Assembly: GCF_033115175.1 (NCBI RefSeq)
Contig: NC_084844.1
Coordinates: forward strand, 34,195,885-34,259,884
From: Lepus europaeus
Lineage: Eukaryota > Chordata > Mammalia > Lagomorpha > Leporidae
Length of the DNA stretch: 64,000 nt
Reading direction: 5' to 3'
In this document: in pieces, positions 1 to 10,270 of the stretch
Layout: each line of letters opens with the position of its first letter
How positions within the stretch are numbered: position 1 is the stretch's first letter
The notes under the pieces: generated by a model
What the model was told of the DNA's origin: nothing
Databases searched by the model: none
What the model saw: the letters and a program-made list of their open reading frames with translations, nothing else
Translations under genes and position numbers: made by a program

Positions 1-515
1 AAATCTCCAAGCCTCCAGCTGTTCACGCTCAGGGCACACCTCATTGCTCTTGCGGAGGTTTTGTTTATTCTCTTTTGATTCCGGTTATGCATGTTTAATG
101 TCTCACTGGAGTGTCAGCTCCATGATGTAATAATGGACAGGGCTCCCTTTATAGCCTCACTGCCTGGCATATAAACTCATACAAAACAAATATATATACA
201 TAAGGCAGTTTCAAAAAATAGTGGAAAATTAAATTAAAAGACCTTTGTCTCTCTCTCACTGTCCACTCTGCCTGTCAAAAAAAAATATGTATATATATTT
301 TAATATTTAAGTTTCCACCAACATCTTGAAGTCTCCTTACATATAAATGAACAAATGAAATGAAAAACTCAGGGTCATTAAGTGAGGAAGTATTATAAAG
401 CACGTAGTACATGGGGGAAGCATTCAATCTATGGTAGCTCTAATGTTAACAACTCTCAACCAGAAGAACCAAATTCACCTGTTAGTCACTTGCCAAATGT
501 ATTGTTTTCTTCCAG
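1..515 (+). other. PRR11 intron (partial)
   Basis: No exon is recognisable here. The stretch is AT-rich intron with one SINE 3' end at 238-288. Confidence 0.7.
238..288 (+). mobile_element. C-SINE, 3' end only
   Basis: Family description, given once: the lagomorph C-SINE has a tRNA-related head (GGCCGGCGCCGTGGCTCA in young copies, GGGGCTGGCGCTGTGGC in old ones), a 200-base body, a CT-rich stretch and an A-tail (young CTCTGCCTGTCAAAAA, old CTTTCAAATAAATAAAT). Here only the last 50 bases of a young copy remain. Confidence 0.8.
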
Positions 516-785
516 ACTGTCTCAGGAAATTCTTCCTGTTCAAACTGTGGTCACATGTGTCTCAGGAGTGGTAAACTTATACAACTGCCAGCCCCTGCGC
601 CAACCAACCCCGGAGAATGCCAAGCTATACTTCCTACCACACTGCCGCAGCCAGCCGGCCACCTTCCGCCCCCGCCCCCGCCCCCGCCCCCGCCTCCGCC
701 TCCTCCTCCACCTCCCCTCCCACCTCCTCCGATGCCCCTGGCACCTTTGCTGTTCAGAAAATCTGATCGCACTAAAGCACTTCAG
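516..785 (+). CDS. PRR11: PRR11 exon with polyproline tract
   Basis: This 270-nt exon is phase 0 at both ends. The acceptor is the pyrimidine-rich stretch ending TTCCAG at 515 and the donor is GTAGGA at 786. It starts [15 protein letters not shown], and the 17-proline run is coded at about 666-716 mainly by alternating CCG and CCC, which makes the minus strand very G-rich. Confidence 0.93.
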
Positions 786-3700
786 GTAGGATACTATCTA
801 GTACGGATGTGTTTGGGTCTGTGTGTGCTCAGGAGTAAAGCTCATTGATCTTTTAGGGCTGAGGGCCTGATTAGAAAGACTACGTTGTGTTCTGATGCCA
901 TGGCTTACTAGTGTTAATTGTTTTGTTCTTAAAACTCAGTACTTGTGAATTTACAGATGTTGGATTTAGAAATAATGAAAGTGATTATTATTTTTTTTTT
1001 TTTTTAAAGCAGAGCTTACTTGTTGATGTTTGCAAGATAAATATCGGCTACATGACCCCCACTGGGACAGCTGGCCCCCGCTCTGGCTGTCACCTTTTCT
1101 TCAGGTGGCTCAGAAATGACCTCAATCTCAGACTTGGGGCTGGACCTCTCCAGGACACCGTCCGCGGTGTCTTGGACCACGATGTACTGGTGTGGGATGA
1201 GCCCGTCGATGCCGTTGTGGCGGCCTTCCCACCAGGCGTCGGAAGCCCGCTGGTAAAGCAGCAGGGACGCTCCCTTCTTGAAGGACAGTTCTCGTGCTGT
1301 CCGGCCCACGTAGTCAAACTTGGCAATGGCCTCGATGGGCTCACACTCTTCATCGCTGGTGTGATGCTCTGTGGTCACGTCCTGGGTCGAGTCATGAAAG
1401 TGATTTTTAACCCTTTCTGTCGCTCTGCCTTTCAAACCAATAAAATACATAATTTTTAAAGGTGGGAGGCAGTGGGTGTTTGGCCTGTTGGTTAAGACAC
1501 TGGTTAAGACACCCATATCCGAGTGCATAAGTTCAGGTCCCGATTCAACCTTCCAAATAATGCACACCTTGTTAGGCAGCAGGTAATAGCTCAAGTACTT
1601 GCGTCCCTGCTACCCACGTGGGACACACAGATGGGGTTCCAGGCTCCTGGCTTTGGCCTGACCTAGCCCTATCTGTTGTTGGCAATTGGGGAATAAACCA
1701 GGAGAGGGAAGATCTCTGTGTTTCTCTCTCTCTCTCTCTGTTTCTCTCTGTGTGTTGACATTTCAAATTAATAATAATTAAAAAAATGACAAATGAAACA
1801 AAAAATTAAAATAGCTATGTTAAATCTAGAGCTACTATTCTATTTGCCCTAGTCCATATCTCTCTGACTATACATTCATCTCTCTACATAATTCAAGCAA
1901 CACTTGTTTCAATCTGAGTAACTCCTCCAATTCCTGTCTTACTGGAATAACTTCTGGGGAAGATGCATTATTGCAGAGAGCTAGCCCATCTCTTAGTTAC
2001 TATGACATTTTGATGAACTTTTTTCAATAAGCTTAATATTCATGGGTACTGAAATAGGATCATTCTTGGTTTAGTGGAATTTGATAGGTTCCTAACGTAA
2101 ATTACAGTTAGACCTTAACTCTTGAGTCTTTAAAAATTAGATTTACATTTGTATTTCACTAGATGTCTTGGTTGCAATTTTAATTCTCACCTCTCCATGT
2201 GTCTTAAGTCAGGACCATTAAAAAAAGATAGACCCATGCAGATCACAGTTAAAGATCTACTGAATGTGAAATTAAAGAAGACACCAAGTTTTGATGAAAG
2301 AAGGAAGGTAAGTTGTCATTGACCATATACATGGTGTTTCTGCTTTTAACTTGGTTGCCCCTTTATGGAAAATAAGTGTGGGGTCAGCATTGTGGCACAG
2401 TGGGTTACCACTGCTTGCAACGGCAGCATCCCATATCAAAGTGCTAGTTTGAGTCCTGGCTGCTCAACTTCTGATACAGCTTCCTGCTAATGCACCTTGG
2501 AAGGCAGTCATGATGGCCCGAGTACTTGGACCCATGCTACCCATGTGGGAGACCAGGATAGAATTCTTGGCTTCTGGCTTCTACTTGGCTGTTGTGGCCA
2601 TTCGGAGAATGAACTATCAGATGGAGAATCTCTTTCTCTCTCTCTCTCTCTGTCACTCTACATTTCCAATAAATAAATACATTTTTTTTAATAAATATAT
2701 CTTAAAAAAACAAACATAAGCTTAAGCTTGTGAATAGAAGTCATGCCAAATTAAGTATTGATGTTTTGTTTTAGTAAAGTTTTTTTATCTCCTCAACAAA
2801 ATAGGGCTACCCCAAAATTATTTAATTAGATAATGTTATCTACCAACTATTACTCTGAAGAGGTAGAGATATTCTTTGAAACTCTGGACTAAAAATTGAT
2901 TAGAGTAGTGGATCTATCTTACACAAACTTAGTACTCAACTGTTTACTGTTTCATCATGTTTAGATTTTGAGCTTATATTTTAAAATGTGTTTTTAATAA
3001 TATCTTATTTTATGATTAAAGCTTGAGCCATCACCAAAGTCACGGAACCCACTAGTCACTGTCTCTGACCTGCAGCGTGTTACCCTGAAACCTAACTCCA
3101 AAGTCTTGTCATCTCGAGTCACAAATGTCCTGATGTAAGGAACTGCACAGTGTTATGCTCTCCTGCTACTTAAATGGCTTTTTGCCTATTTCTAACTTTA
3201 AAAATTATATGTTCTCCCTGTCAAAAAAGCAAAATCTACAGAAAATCTTAAAGAAGAAAACCAGAAGCATCTAAACCATCCTACCAGTGGAGACAGCCAT
3301 GTTGTTTATCATTACAGTCTTTCCTTGGCATATACCCACTCATCTGCATTTCAAAGAGCTGTTTGTTGTAAGACACATCATTGAATTCATAGTGGATTCT
3401 GGAAGAAAAAGAAACATGTCCAAGAATTTTTTTAATAGCCTGATTTCAAAAATAAAATAGGAAAATTAGTGTGTCTTGGAATCCAGGAAATAAGGGTGTG
3501 TGTGTGTGTGTGTGTACGTGTGCTTGCAACAGTATATTATAGAAACAGTTATAGTTTTTCCCTCTTACTATGTCATAAACTTTCCCTGTCTTTATTAAAA
3601 ATTAACTTACAGTATCACTTTTATTTCTTTAATACTTACAGTTCAGTATATATAAATTTCATAAATTAGACTCTTCTTGAGAGATTTAGGTTATTTCTTT

Positions 3701-4307
3701 TACTCTTCAATAAACATCCCTATCTATCATCTGTGTTTATGGCTGAGTTTTTTTTTAATAGGGTAGATTCTTATGCATATAATTACTAGCTCAAGAACTT
3801 TCACTTATTAGAATGGTTATATCATCTTATGCTCCCATCAGCATCTACTGCTACTTTTTAATGTAACAAATGGAGCTACTCTTTAGGAAATTTTCTATAA
3901 TAATGACTGCTTTGTTTAAGAAATAAACTGATAGAAATGGTAAATTCTAATTTTTAGATCTTCATTTTTTTAATATGTTTTTATATATATATATTTTTTT
4001 TTATCAGAAGTCCTGGTAAGAGCCAGCTTGATCTACGGAAACTGCTTAGAAAAGTCAATGTAGAGAGGTAACATGCACTCTCTGGATTTATTTTCTAAGT
4101 CTACTTGAAAGGCTGGCATAAAACATAACACTTAATATTTTCATCACTTTGCAGGAGTCCAGGTGGAACTCCTCTTACCAATAAAGAAAATATGGACACA
4201 GGAACTGGACTGACTCCAGTAATGACCCGGGCCTTGAGGAGAAAGTTTCAGGTAAACTTTTAGGAAAAAAAAATGGGCTTCTTTTCTGGAGCTCTAATTT
4301 TTGTATC

Positions 4308-4355
<48 letters not shown>

Positions 4356-7212
4356 GTATAACTTTTTTCTGTAAACCAGCTTTCTTAATAATGTGTAAAT
4401 AGTGCCTTATGTTTTGCAAAGCAACTTCATATTTAGGTTTCATAGGATCCTATCAGATAGTAGCTAGGATTATCATCTCTACTACCTATCTACAAATATC
4501 TGATTTTATTAATTCCTTTAATAAGTATTTAGTAAGTTCTTCCTGTATGCCAGGCATTGTGCTATAGTGCGAGGTGTATAGTGGTAAGCAAAAGACATAC
4601 CTACTGTCTTGAAGCTTTTATTCTAGTGGATAAAATAGACATATAATCAAATAATCCCATATTTATATGATTTTATACTGCTGTAAGTGCTGTGAAAGGA
4701 AGGAAAAAGATTGTGTGGAAGCTCAAAGAGGAACTTGATCTGGTCTGGGTGATCCAGGAAGATTCCCTTAGGAAGTGGTGATGCTTAAGGTGAGAGGTGA
4801 AGCATGAAAGGGTGAACAGATTTAACTATGAGCCAACCACGAATGTCGGGGAGGAGGGAATTTTAGGCAAAAGTATAGCTTATGCCAGAGTCCTGGGTGA
4901 GGAGGATTGTGGCCCATCCAAAGAACTGAAAAGTGACCCACGTGGCTGTAACATAGAGAGCCCGAGAGTAGTGAAAGATGTAGATGGGGATGGGGATGGA
5001 GATGGGGGTGGAGATGGAGACAGAGATAGGAGTCAGCCCACACAGGCTTGACTTCACACAGCTTTCCTCTTTGCCACCTGCATATATGACTCACACACCA
5101 AAATTCAGGAGAGTGCTGGCCCAGGGGTGGCTTCTTCCAAACGTATTTGCCTTAGTCGTCTTCCTGATCACCACTATCATCAGATCTGTGAGGAGCAGCC
5201 CATCTTCTACCACCCTTCCAGAGTGCTGGGATACAGAGCTGCTGGCCTCTTTGGCCTTGAACCTCATGTTTCCTTCTTCCTCTGCAGCAGAAACATACCA
5301 CAGACTGACATTCTCACATCCCAATGTTGTCTTCTCTTTATTCACTCCTTAAGAATCAGTACCTTTTGGGGGACAGCTTGGCCTCCCTCTTGCCAGTCAG
5401 CTTGGCTCTTCTGTGCACTGCATGGCTTTCTGTGGAAGGATCTCCAAGTTCCTCTTTACGAGCACTCAGTAGAAGTCTACCCAGTCACATTCCTCAGTGA
5501 CACCAAAGTTGTGAAGGGCGGGGCAGAGGGGACCAGTCCTCACTAAAGGGCTTAGGTCCTTCTTAGGTCCCTGTTGAGCTATAGGATGCTTGTTGTCCCT
5601 ACCCTACTCCATATCTAGTACCGTGATGTGGGATCTATGGATGTTGTGTTCCCCGAAACCCATGTCCAGGAAACATGTCTAGGAAAAGTTGTTAGATGTA
5701 GAATGGCTTCTCCCACCCTGCTCTTAGGCTTCCTGTCTCCTTTAAGTCTGAAGCAGTTGTGTCAGTTGGGTTTTGTATTTGACTATAGGTACAGAAATCT
5801 GACTATAGTGGCTTAATCAAATTGAGACTTGTTCTTCTTGCCTAAATATTCCTTTGGGAAACAGGAAGTCCACAATGAATACAACAGCTTTACCACATCA
5901 TCTCTGCTCTTTCATCCTTAATGTGTGGGTTTTATCTTCATGGTTCAGAATGGCTCTACTTCCTGAAGACTCAAGTACACATTCCAGACAAGAGGAAAAA
6001 AGCAAAAGTCAAATAATATGTTAGAAGCTCCATCAAAAAACATGTAATTGTCTCACAGAAGCTGGGGAAAAGTGTGTGTGTGTGTGTGTGTGAGAGAGAT
6101 TTATTAATTTTTATTTTATTTTATTTTTTTGATAGGCAGAGTTAGACAGTGAGAGAGGGAGAGACAGAGAGAAAGGTCTTCCTTTTTCCGTTGGTTCACC
6201 CCCCAAGTGGCTGCTACGGTGGGTGGGTTGCACCAATCCGAAGCCAGAAGCCAGGTGCTTCCTCCTGGTCTCCCATGCGGGTGCAGGGCCCAAGGACCTG
6301 GGCCATCCTCCACTGCCCTCCCAGGCCATAGCAGAGAGCTGGACTGGAAGAGGAGCAACCGGGTCAGAATCCGGCGCCCCGACCGGAACTAGAACCCGGT
6401 GTGCCAGTGCCACAGGTGGAGGATTAGCCTAGTGAGCCACGGCGCTGGCCAAGATTTATTTATTTGAAAGGCAGTGCTACATGCCCGGCGCTGTGGCTCA
6501 CTAGGCTAATCCTCCGCCTAGCGGCACAGGCACACCAGGTTCTAGTCCCGGTCTGGGTGCTGGATTCTGTCCCGGTTGCCTCTCTTCCAGTCCAGCTCTC
6601 TGCCTGTGGCCAGGGAGTGCAGTGGAAGATGGCCCAGGTGCTTGGGCCCTGCACCCCATGGGAGACCAGGATAAGCACCTGGCTCCTGCCTTCAGATCAG
6701 CACAGTGCGCCGGCCGCAGCGCACCGGCTGTGGCGGCCATTGGTGGGTGAACCAATGGCAAAAGGAAGACCATCCTCCACTGTTTTTCTCAAGCCATTAG
6801 CAGATTGTTGGGTCAGAAATGGAGCAGCTGGGACTTGAACCAATGCCCATATGGAATGCCAGCACTGCAGGTAGTGGCTTTACTGCTACACCACAATACC
6901 AGTCCCAGAAAAGTGGTTTTTAAAAATTGTATGTGACTGGGAACTATCAGTATGTTCCTAAATCTGTATATATGAAATTTGTATACCTTAAATTATAAAA
7001 AGGTTTATTTTAAAAAATGTATGTGATCCTGCTAAAAAATGTACAGTCTGTTAATGAGGAAGAAGGAGAATTGTGCTGAACGCAGGAACATAATTCACAT
7101 TCTGACTGGGACTTCTTTTTTTTCATAGCTGGCTCACCCTAGAAGCCCAACACAAACTCTGCAGCTTTCTCCAAGCAGCTTTGATGAACAAACTGATGCC
7201 AACTCTGCCTGA
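516..7212 (+). CDS. PRR11: PRR11, proline-rich protein 11, 3' part (last six coding exons)
   Basis: PRR11 is a vertebrate protein that rises late in the cell cycle and is linked to S-G2/M progression, chromatin condensation and actin regulation. Six exons at 516-785, 2209-2307, 3022-3134, 4008-4067, 4155-4251 and 7129-7212 join in frame (723 nt) and give the C-terminal 240 residues. All internal boundaries are AG/GT. Visible landmarks are a CxxC pair (SCSNC) at the start, a run of 17 prolines, a leucine and four more prolines, the segment [16 protein letters not shown], a KEN tripeptide ([10 protein letters not shown]) that could be an APC/C degron, and the end [14 protein letters not shown]. 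The first exons lie upstream of the window; in human, PRR11 shares a promoter with SKA2 on that side. Downstream on the same strand is SMG8. The last six residues differ from the human end as I remember it. Identity is very sure; it is from remembered human protein, not a search. Confidence 0.95.
987..1393 (-). pseudogene. Retrocopy fragment of SRGAP3-like mRNA (SH3 region)
   Basis: On the minus strand about 120 codons read [18 protein letters not shown], then an SH3 domain ([43 protein letters not shown]), then [16 protein letters not shown] and [13 protein letters not shown]. This matches the slit-robo Rho GTPase activating protein SRGAP3, a regulator of actin and membrane curvature, as I remember it. 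There is no intron within the segment, an A-tail (T-run at about 988-1005 on the plus strand) follows, and the perfect 12-bp repeat ATGAAAGTGATT lies on both sides (975-986 and 1394-1405). These are the marks of LINE-1 mediated retroposition. It lacks the F-BAR and RhoGAP parts and any start of its own, so it should be non-functional. The frame is still open, which suggests a recent event. SRGAP1 or SRGAP2 are less likely parents. Confidence 0.85.
1406..1455 (+). mobile_element. C-SINE tail fragment
   Basis: CTCTGCCTTTCAAACCAATA tail next to the SRGAP3-like retrocopy; no body is visible, so the retrocopy may have landed near an older SINE end. Confidence 0.5.
1462..1795 (+). mobile_element. 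C-SINE, old
   Basis: Diverged head with a duplicated phrase GTTAAGACACTGGTTAAGAC, then body and CT tract to 1760 and an AT-rich tail. Confidence 0.75.
2209..2307 (+). CDS. PRR11: PRR11 exon, SGPLKKD...DERRK
   Basis: A 99-nt, phase-0 exon coding 33 residues. I placed the acceptor AG at 2207-2208 (GTCTTAAG), because starting after the later AG at 2211-2212 would break the frame. The upstream pyrimidine tract is interrupted, so this acceptor looks weak. The donor is GTAAGT at 2308, a consensus site. Confidence 0.9.
2377..2716 (+). mobile_element. C-SINE, old
   Basis: Head GTCAGCATTGTGGCACAGTG, tail AATAAATAAATAC. It starts 70 bases after a PRR11 exon. Confidence 0.85.
3022..3134 (+). CDS. PRR11: PRR11 exon, [18 protein letters not shown]...
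   Basis: A 113-nt exon with acceptor TTAAAG at 3021 and donor GTAAGG at 3135. It ends two bases into an isoleucine codon that the next exon completes. Confidence 0.93.
3494..3515 (+). repeat. (GT)n microsatellite
   Basis: About ten uninterrupted GT units in a PRR11 intron. Confidence 0.9.
4008..4067 (+). CDS. PRR11: PRR11 exon, [19 protein letters not shown]
   Basis: A 60-nt exon. The acceptor TTATCAG follows a T-rich stretch and the donor is GTAACA at 4068. Only 87 bases separate it from the next exon, an intron near the minimum mammalian size. Confidence 0.93.
4155..4251 (+). CDS. PRR11: PRR11 exon with KEN box
   Basis: A 97-nt exon that completes a split arginine codon and then codes [18 protein letters not shown] and TRALRRKFQ. 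The donor is GTAAAC at 4252. The KEN tripeptide is a known APC/C-Cdh1 recognition form; its use here is inferred. Confidence 0.93.
4311..4351 (+). repeat. (AT)n microsatellite
   Basis: About twenty AT units starting 60 bases after the KEN-box exon of PRR11. Confidence 0.95.
4515..4980 (+). mobile_element. Ancient LINE2 (L2) 3' fragment
   Basis: Order and wording of CCAGGCATTGTGCTA, a stretch reading AAGCTTTTATTCTAGTGGAT, TAAGTGCTGTGAAAGG and the later 'GTGGCTGTAACATAGAG' follow the L2 3' consensus. The copy is diverged and truncated, as expected for an element older than the placental radiation. Confidence 0.65.
4981..5030 (+). repeat. GATGGG-like short tandem repeat
   Basis: Irregular hexamer repeat of the type GATGGGG/GATGGAG at the end of the L2 fragment. 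Confidence 0.8.
6072..6092 (+). repeat. (GT)n microsatellite
   Basis: About ten GT units directly before a SINE A-tail. Confidence 0.9.
6099..6450 (-). mobile_element. C-SINE, young
   Basis: A-tail seen as T-rich 6103-6128, head at 6433-6450 (GAGCCACGGCGCTGGCC). It splits an older minus copy. Confidence 0.85.
6451..6906 (-). mobile_element. C-SINE, old, split by a plus-strand copy
   Basis: The 3' piece is 6451-6480 and the 5' piece is about 6770-6906 (ending ACACCACAATACCAGTCCC). Between them sits the plus copy at 6483. Confidence 0.75.
6483..6770 (+). mobile_element. C-SINE, young, lacking its tail
   Basis: Head GCCCGGCGCTGTGGCTCA through GGCAAAAGGAAGAC. It has no CT tract or A-tail before the older copy resumes, so it is 3' truncated or was trimmed by recombination with the host copy. 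Confidence 0.75.
7129..7212 (+). CDS. PRR11: PRR11 terminal coding exon
   Basis: The acceptor is TTTTTTTTCATAG at 7128. The exon codes [20 protein letters not shown] then QTDANSA and stops at TGA 7210-7212. The intron before it (4252-7128) holds an ancient L2 fragment and a nest of SINEs. Confidence 0.93.
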   Translation: MAHPRSPTQTLQLSPSSFDEQTDANSA

Positions 7213-8240
7213 CTCCATGTGATATAATCCATAAGCTGTATGGAGAAAATCACCTGAATCCATTTTCTATGTAGGAGGGTGTACTAAATATATCATTCCA
7301 TTGGAAGAATTCGAGTATGTATGGAACACACACACACTCTGGTGTAAAGTGTGTATTTGGTTGGATATTCTCTAGTTATGCATTGTCAGTAAGAGAACCA
7401 GATGAGAAAACACTGTCTTTTATCTTGGAATTACCCAATTTAAGTTAGAGAGGTTGTTCAAATTAGCTAGATAACTCTAGTTTGTACTGTACAGGTGCAG
7501 TCACGACATTAAGAAAATAGCCTGTCTCCTATTCATCCTGGATATTCTAGGGTAATTGAAAAAATAAGTATTTTAGCCTATAAGGCTTATGCATTCATTT
7601 CTACACATTTGAAAAGGTCCTCTATGCTTTATTTATATAGTTGTTCTGTAAACAATTAAGAGGTAAGACCATATACAATCCAAAAGGATTTGACACAAAA
7701 GGCCCAATGTCACCTTCAAAATTAGAATGCACTGGAAGTGGATGGCCAGGGCCTGATTGCCTGCTGCTTGCTAAGGGCGTAGACTGTGTGATCGAGATAA
7801 GCTGGGCTTTATGCCTTTAGCTAAAGATTTGCTACATCCATCCTTGAAGGAGGAAAGAAAAAAAAAAAACATAAAAGAAATAACTCGTTCAAAGTCCAAA
7901 TCCTTATTTTATGGGTGTAAAGTGCTCAGGTTGCCAAAAGATTACTACGATTTTCAGCCCTGCTCACACAGAGGTTCTTTGTGTAGGTTGTGCAGCAGTG
8001 TTGTGGCAGCCTACAAGGAGGAAAGGCCAGGCTCACAGAAGGGCGTTGCTCCGGAAGAAGGCAACATTAATCACAATACAACTTCCCTAATCTGTGTTTC
8101 CTCCTAGAAAACTTTAGCCTAAGTTCAATAATTCTAGCATATCTATCAAGATAAAGTAATGGTGTTTGATTTTGTAGGGTGTACAATAATGATCTCCTAT
8201 TTTGGTGTCAGCTTTCAATAAAATTTTGATTATGGACAAA
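7213..8240 (+). other. PRR11: PRR11 3' untranslated region (presumed)
   Basis: About 1 kb of SINE-free, AT-rich sequence follows the stop codon and ends near an AATAAA at 8217-8222. The extent is inferred from that signal only. Confidence 0.6.
8217..8222 (+). terminator. Candidate PRR11 polyadenylation signal AATAAA
   Basis: A canonical AATAAA about 1 kb after the PRR11 stop, followed by T-rich sequence. It is the best placed signal before the intergenic repeats; cleavage would fall near 8235-8250. Confidence 0.55.
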
Positions 8241-9949
8241 AAATTAAAGATCATTTCTAGCACCTTAGGTAGGTAGTTTTACCCAGCTACTGAAGTCTAA
8301 GATGTTCCTCACTTTTGTACCTGCTGTCCACATTCAGCTAAATAAAAACATCCAGAAGCCGTCAACATGAGCCTTCTGTTTTCCACAATGCATTGCCAAG
8401 GATTGTCTGAAGTCCGTAGCAGATTCACTGTGGTTCCCTGTCCTCACCAGTCTGTGTGTTCAATCATTGCAGTAATGCACTAGATTCTTTCCTGCCAGTC
8501 AAGGGTTGCCAGATTTAGCCAATAAGAATACAAGAATTAAATGTGAACTTCAGAGAAGCCACAGATAACTTTTAAGTATAAATGTATCCCATTAAACAAC
8601 AAAATTTACTGTATGTCCCACATATTATATGGCGCATATTTATACTTAAGCAATTATTTATTGTTCACATGTAACTGGACATTCTGTGTTTCACATAGCA
8701 GCCTTGTCAGTCAGTCCCCTACAAAGTTGCCAAAGCTTCCTGAAAGCCAGACGTGCCTGCCTAGCCGTGGACAATAATACTGTGACCTCTGCCAAGGTCC
8801 TCATCACATATGGACCAAGCATCTGGAGGGAGAACTCATCGTAGTGAGTGGGACTGAAGGCACAGGATTTGCTGGGATGTGGTATCCTCTGCAGTCAAGG
8901 CAAGGACAGCAGCTTCTGACTGGTGGGACTCAAAGGGGTTCAGATCTTTACTGAACTTCCTAATCTAACAGGAAACAGCTACACACGTGAGATCCTTGAA
9001 ATAGCCTCAGGTTTGCATTTCTAATAAATACCTATAATTCCACAGAAAAATATTGCATTGAGATGCCAAACGGAGTGTTGTTAGAAAGTCACCAGGCTGG
9101 AAAGCAGACCTGGGGACAGTATCTGGCACCCAAGAGGCAGGCCAGTTTATAAGACCCTTAGTTAACGTTTACAACATTCATGGATGAAAATTAAATCCTG
9201 AAGTTTATAGGTATCAGTTTCTAGTAAAGTTGTTTTTTTTTGAAACCTGCTAGCTACACTTATATTATGTGGGATTAAAGGGAATGGTCACTGAGAATAA
9301 GACAACTCAGTATTTATAATATTTTATGGTATACTTATAATGTTTATAATCTCAATAAACCTCCATGTACTGTTATCAATTTAACCTAAATATTTTGACC
9401 ATTCTTGTGGGATAAAGATTTGTAAGAAAAGTGCTGTAGAATTCATATAGATAAACATTTCCACAGCTGCTACTGCCCTTATGCCAGTATTAAAATGTGT
9501 TCTACTCTGTATGTTTTTCTAATTTTTATGAGAGATTTTATTTTGTAACCATTTGCGTACCCTGTAAATGCTGTGGCTTCGTTAAACTCTTGTGCCTCAT
9601 CCCCCCAATGATTATTTTTGGTCTGAATGACAGCCAGAGAATGTAAGCAGCCAAGGTGCATCTGATTCTGTTTTTAAATAAAGATTAAGAAAACTTGATT
9701 TTTCTTTTTTAACATTTTTACTAGAAATGTAACACACCTATAAAGTGCATAAAACATAAAAATTAACAAATTATAAAACAAGCACTTGTGTAACCACCAA
9801 GAAATAGACATCAAACACCTTCAGAAGCTTTGCCTGTCTCCCTCCCCTTTTACAATCCCTAAGTACCACTGACCTCTATGTTTCAGTATTTCCTTGCTTT
9901 TACCCCCTATATGCTTCCCTAAATGTTATGTTTTATTTAAAAATTCATT
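8241..9949. other. Intergenic, SINE-free stretch between PRR11 and SMG8
   Basis: AT-rich sequence with no open frame beyond about 60 codons and no repeat I can name. An AATAAA occurs at about 9677 but there is no gene next to it. Confidence 0.6.
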
Positions 9950-10190
9950 TAAATCTGTTTTCATTTTATTAGAGAGACAAGGACAGATATCTTCTGGCAG
10001 GGGCTGGGGCTGGGCCAGGCTGAATCCAGGATATGGTAATCAATCTGTGTCTCCCACCTGGTGTTAGGGATCCTAACCTTCCAGGGTATACATTGGCAGG
10101 AAGGTAGAATTGGAAGTGGAGCTGAAACTTGAACTTGGCATTCCAATATGGGTTGCAAGCATCCAGAGCAGAGTCAAAAGCCTGTCCCTA
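9950..10190 (-). mobile_element. C-SINE, very diverged
   Basis: Body phrases such as GGAAGTGGAGCTGAAACTTG and CATTCCAATATGGGTTGC are still visible on the minus strand. Confidence 0.55.
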
Positions 10191-10270
10191 TTTTGCTTGC
10201 TTTTCGATTCTGTATAAATAGAGCCTTGTAGTATAAATTCTTTTGTTTCTTGTTTCTTTCAATCAGTATC

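Noticed and set aside
1-515. Search for an earlier PRR11 exon
   Set aside because: No sequence matching the expected upstream peptide was found; the earlier exons should lie before the window.
551-772. Minus-strand frame with a long glycine run
   Set aside because: It is the shadow of the PRR11 proline tract.
911-1459. Plus-strand frame of 182 codons
   Set aside because: It is the antisense of the SRGAP3-like retrocopy; the minus-strand reading is the one with a recognisable SH3 domain.
4797-5546. Several overlapping open frames of 84-139 codons
   Set aside because: They lie over an L2 fragment and unassigned intron sequence of PRR11; no frame has recognisable protein features and frames on both strands are open.
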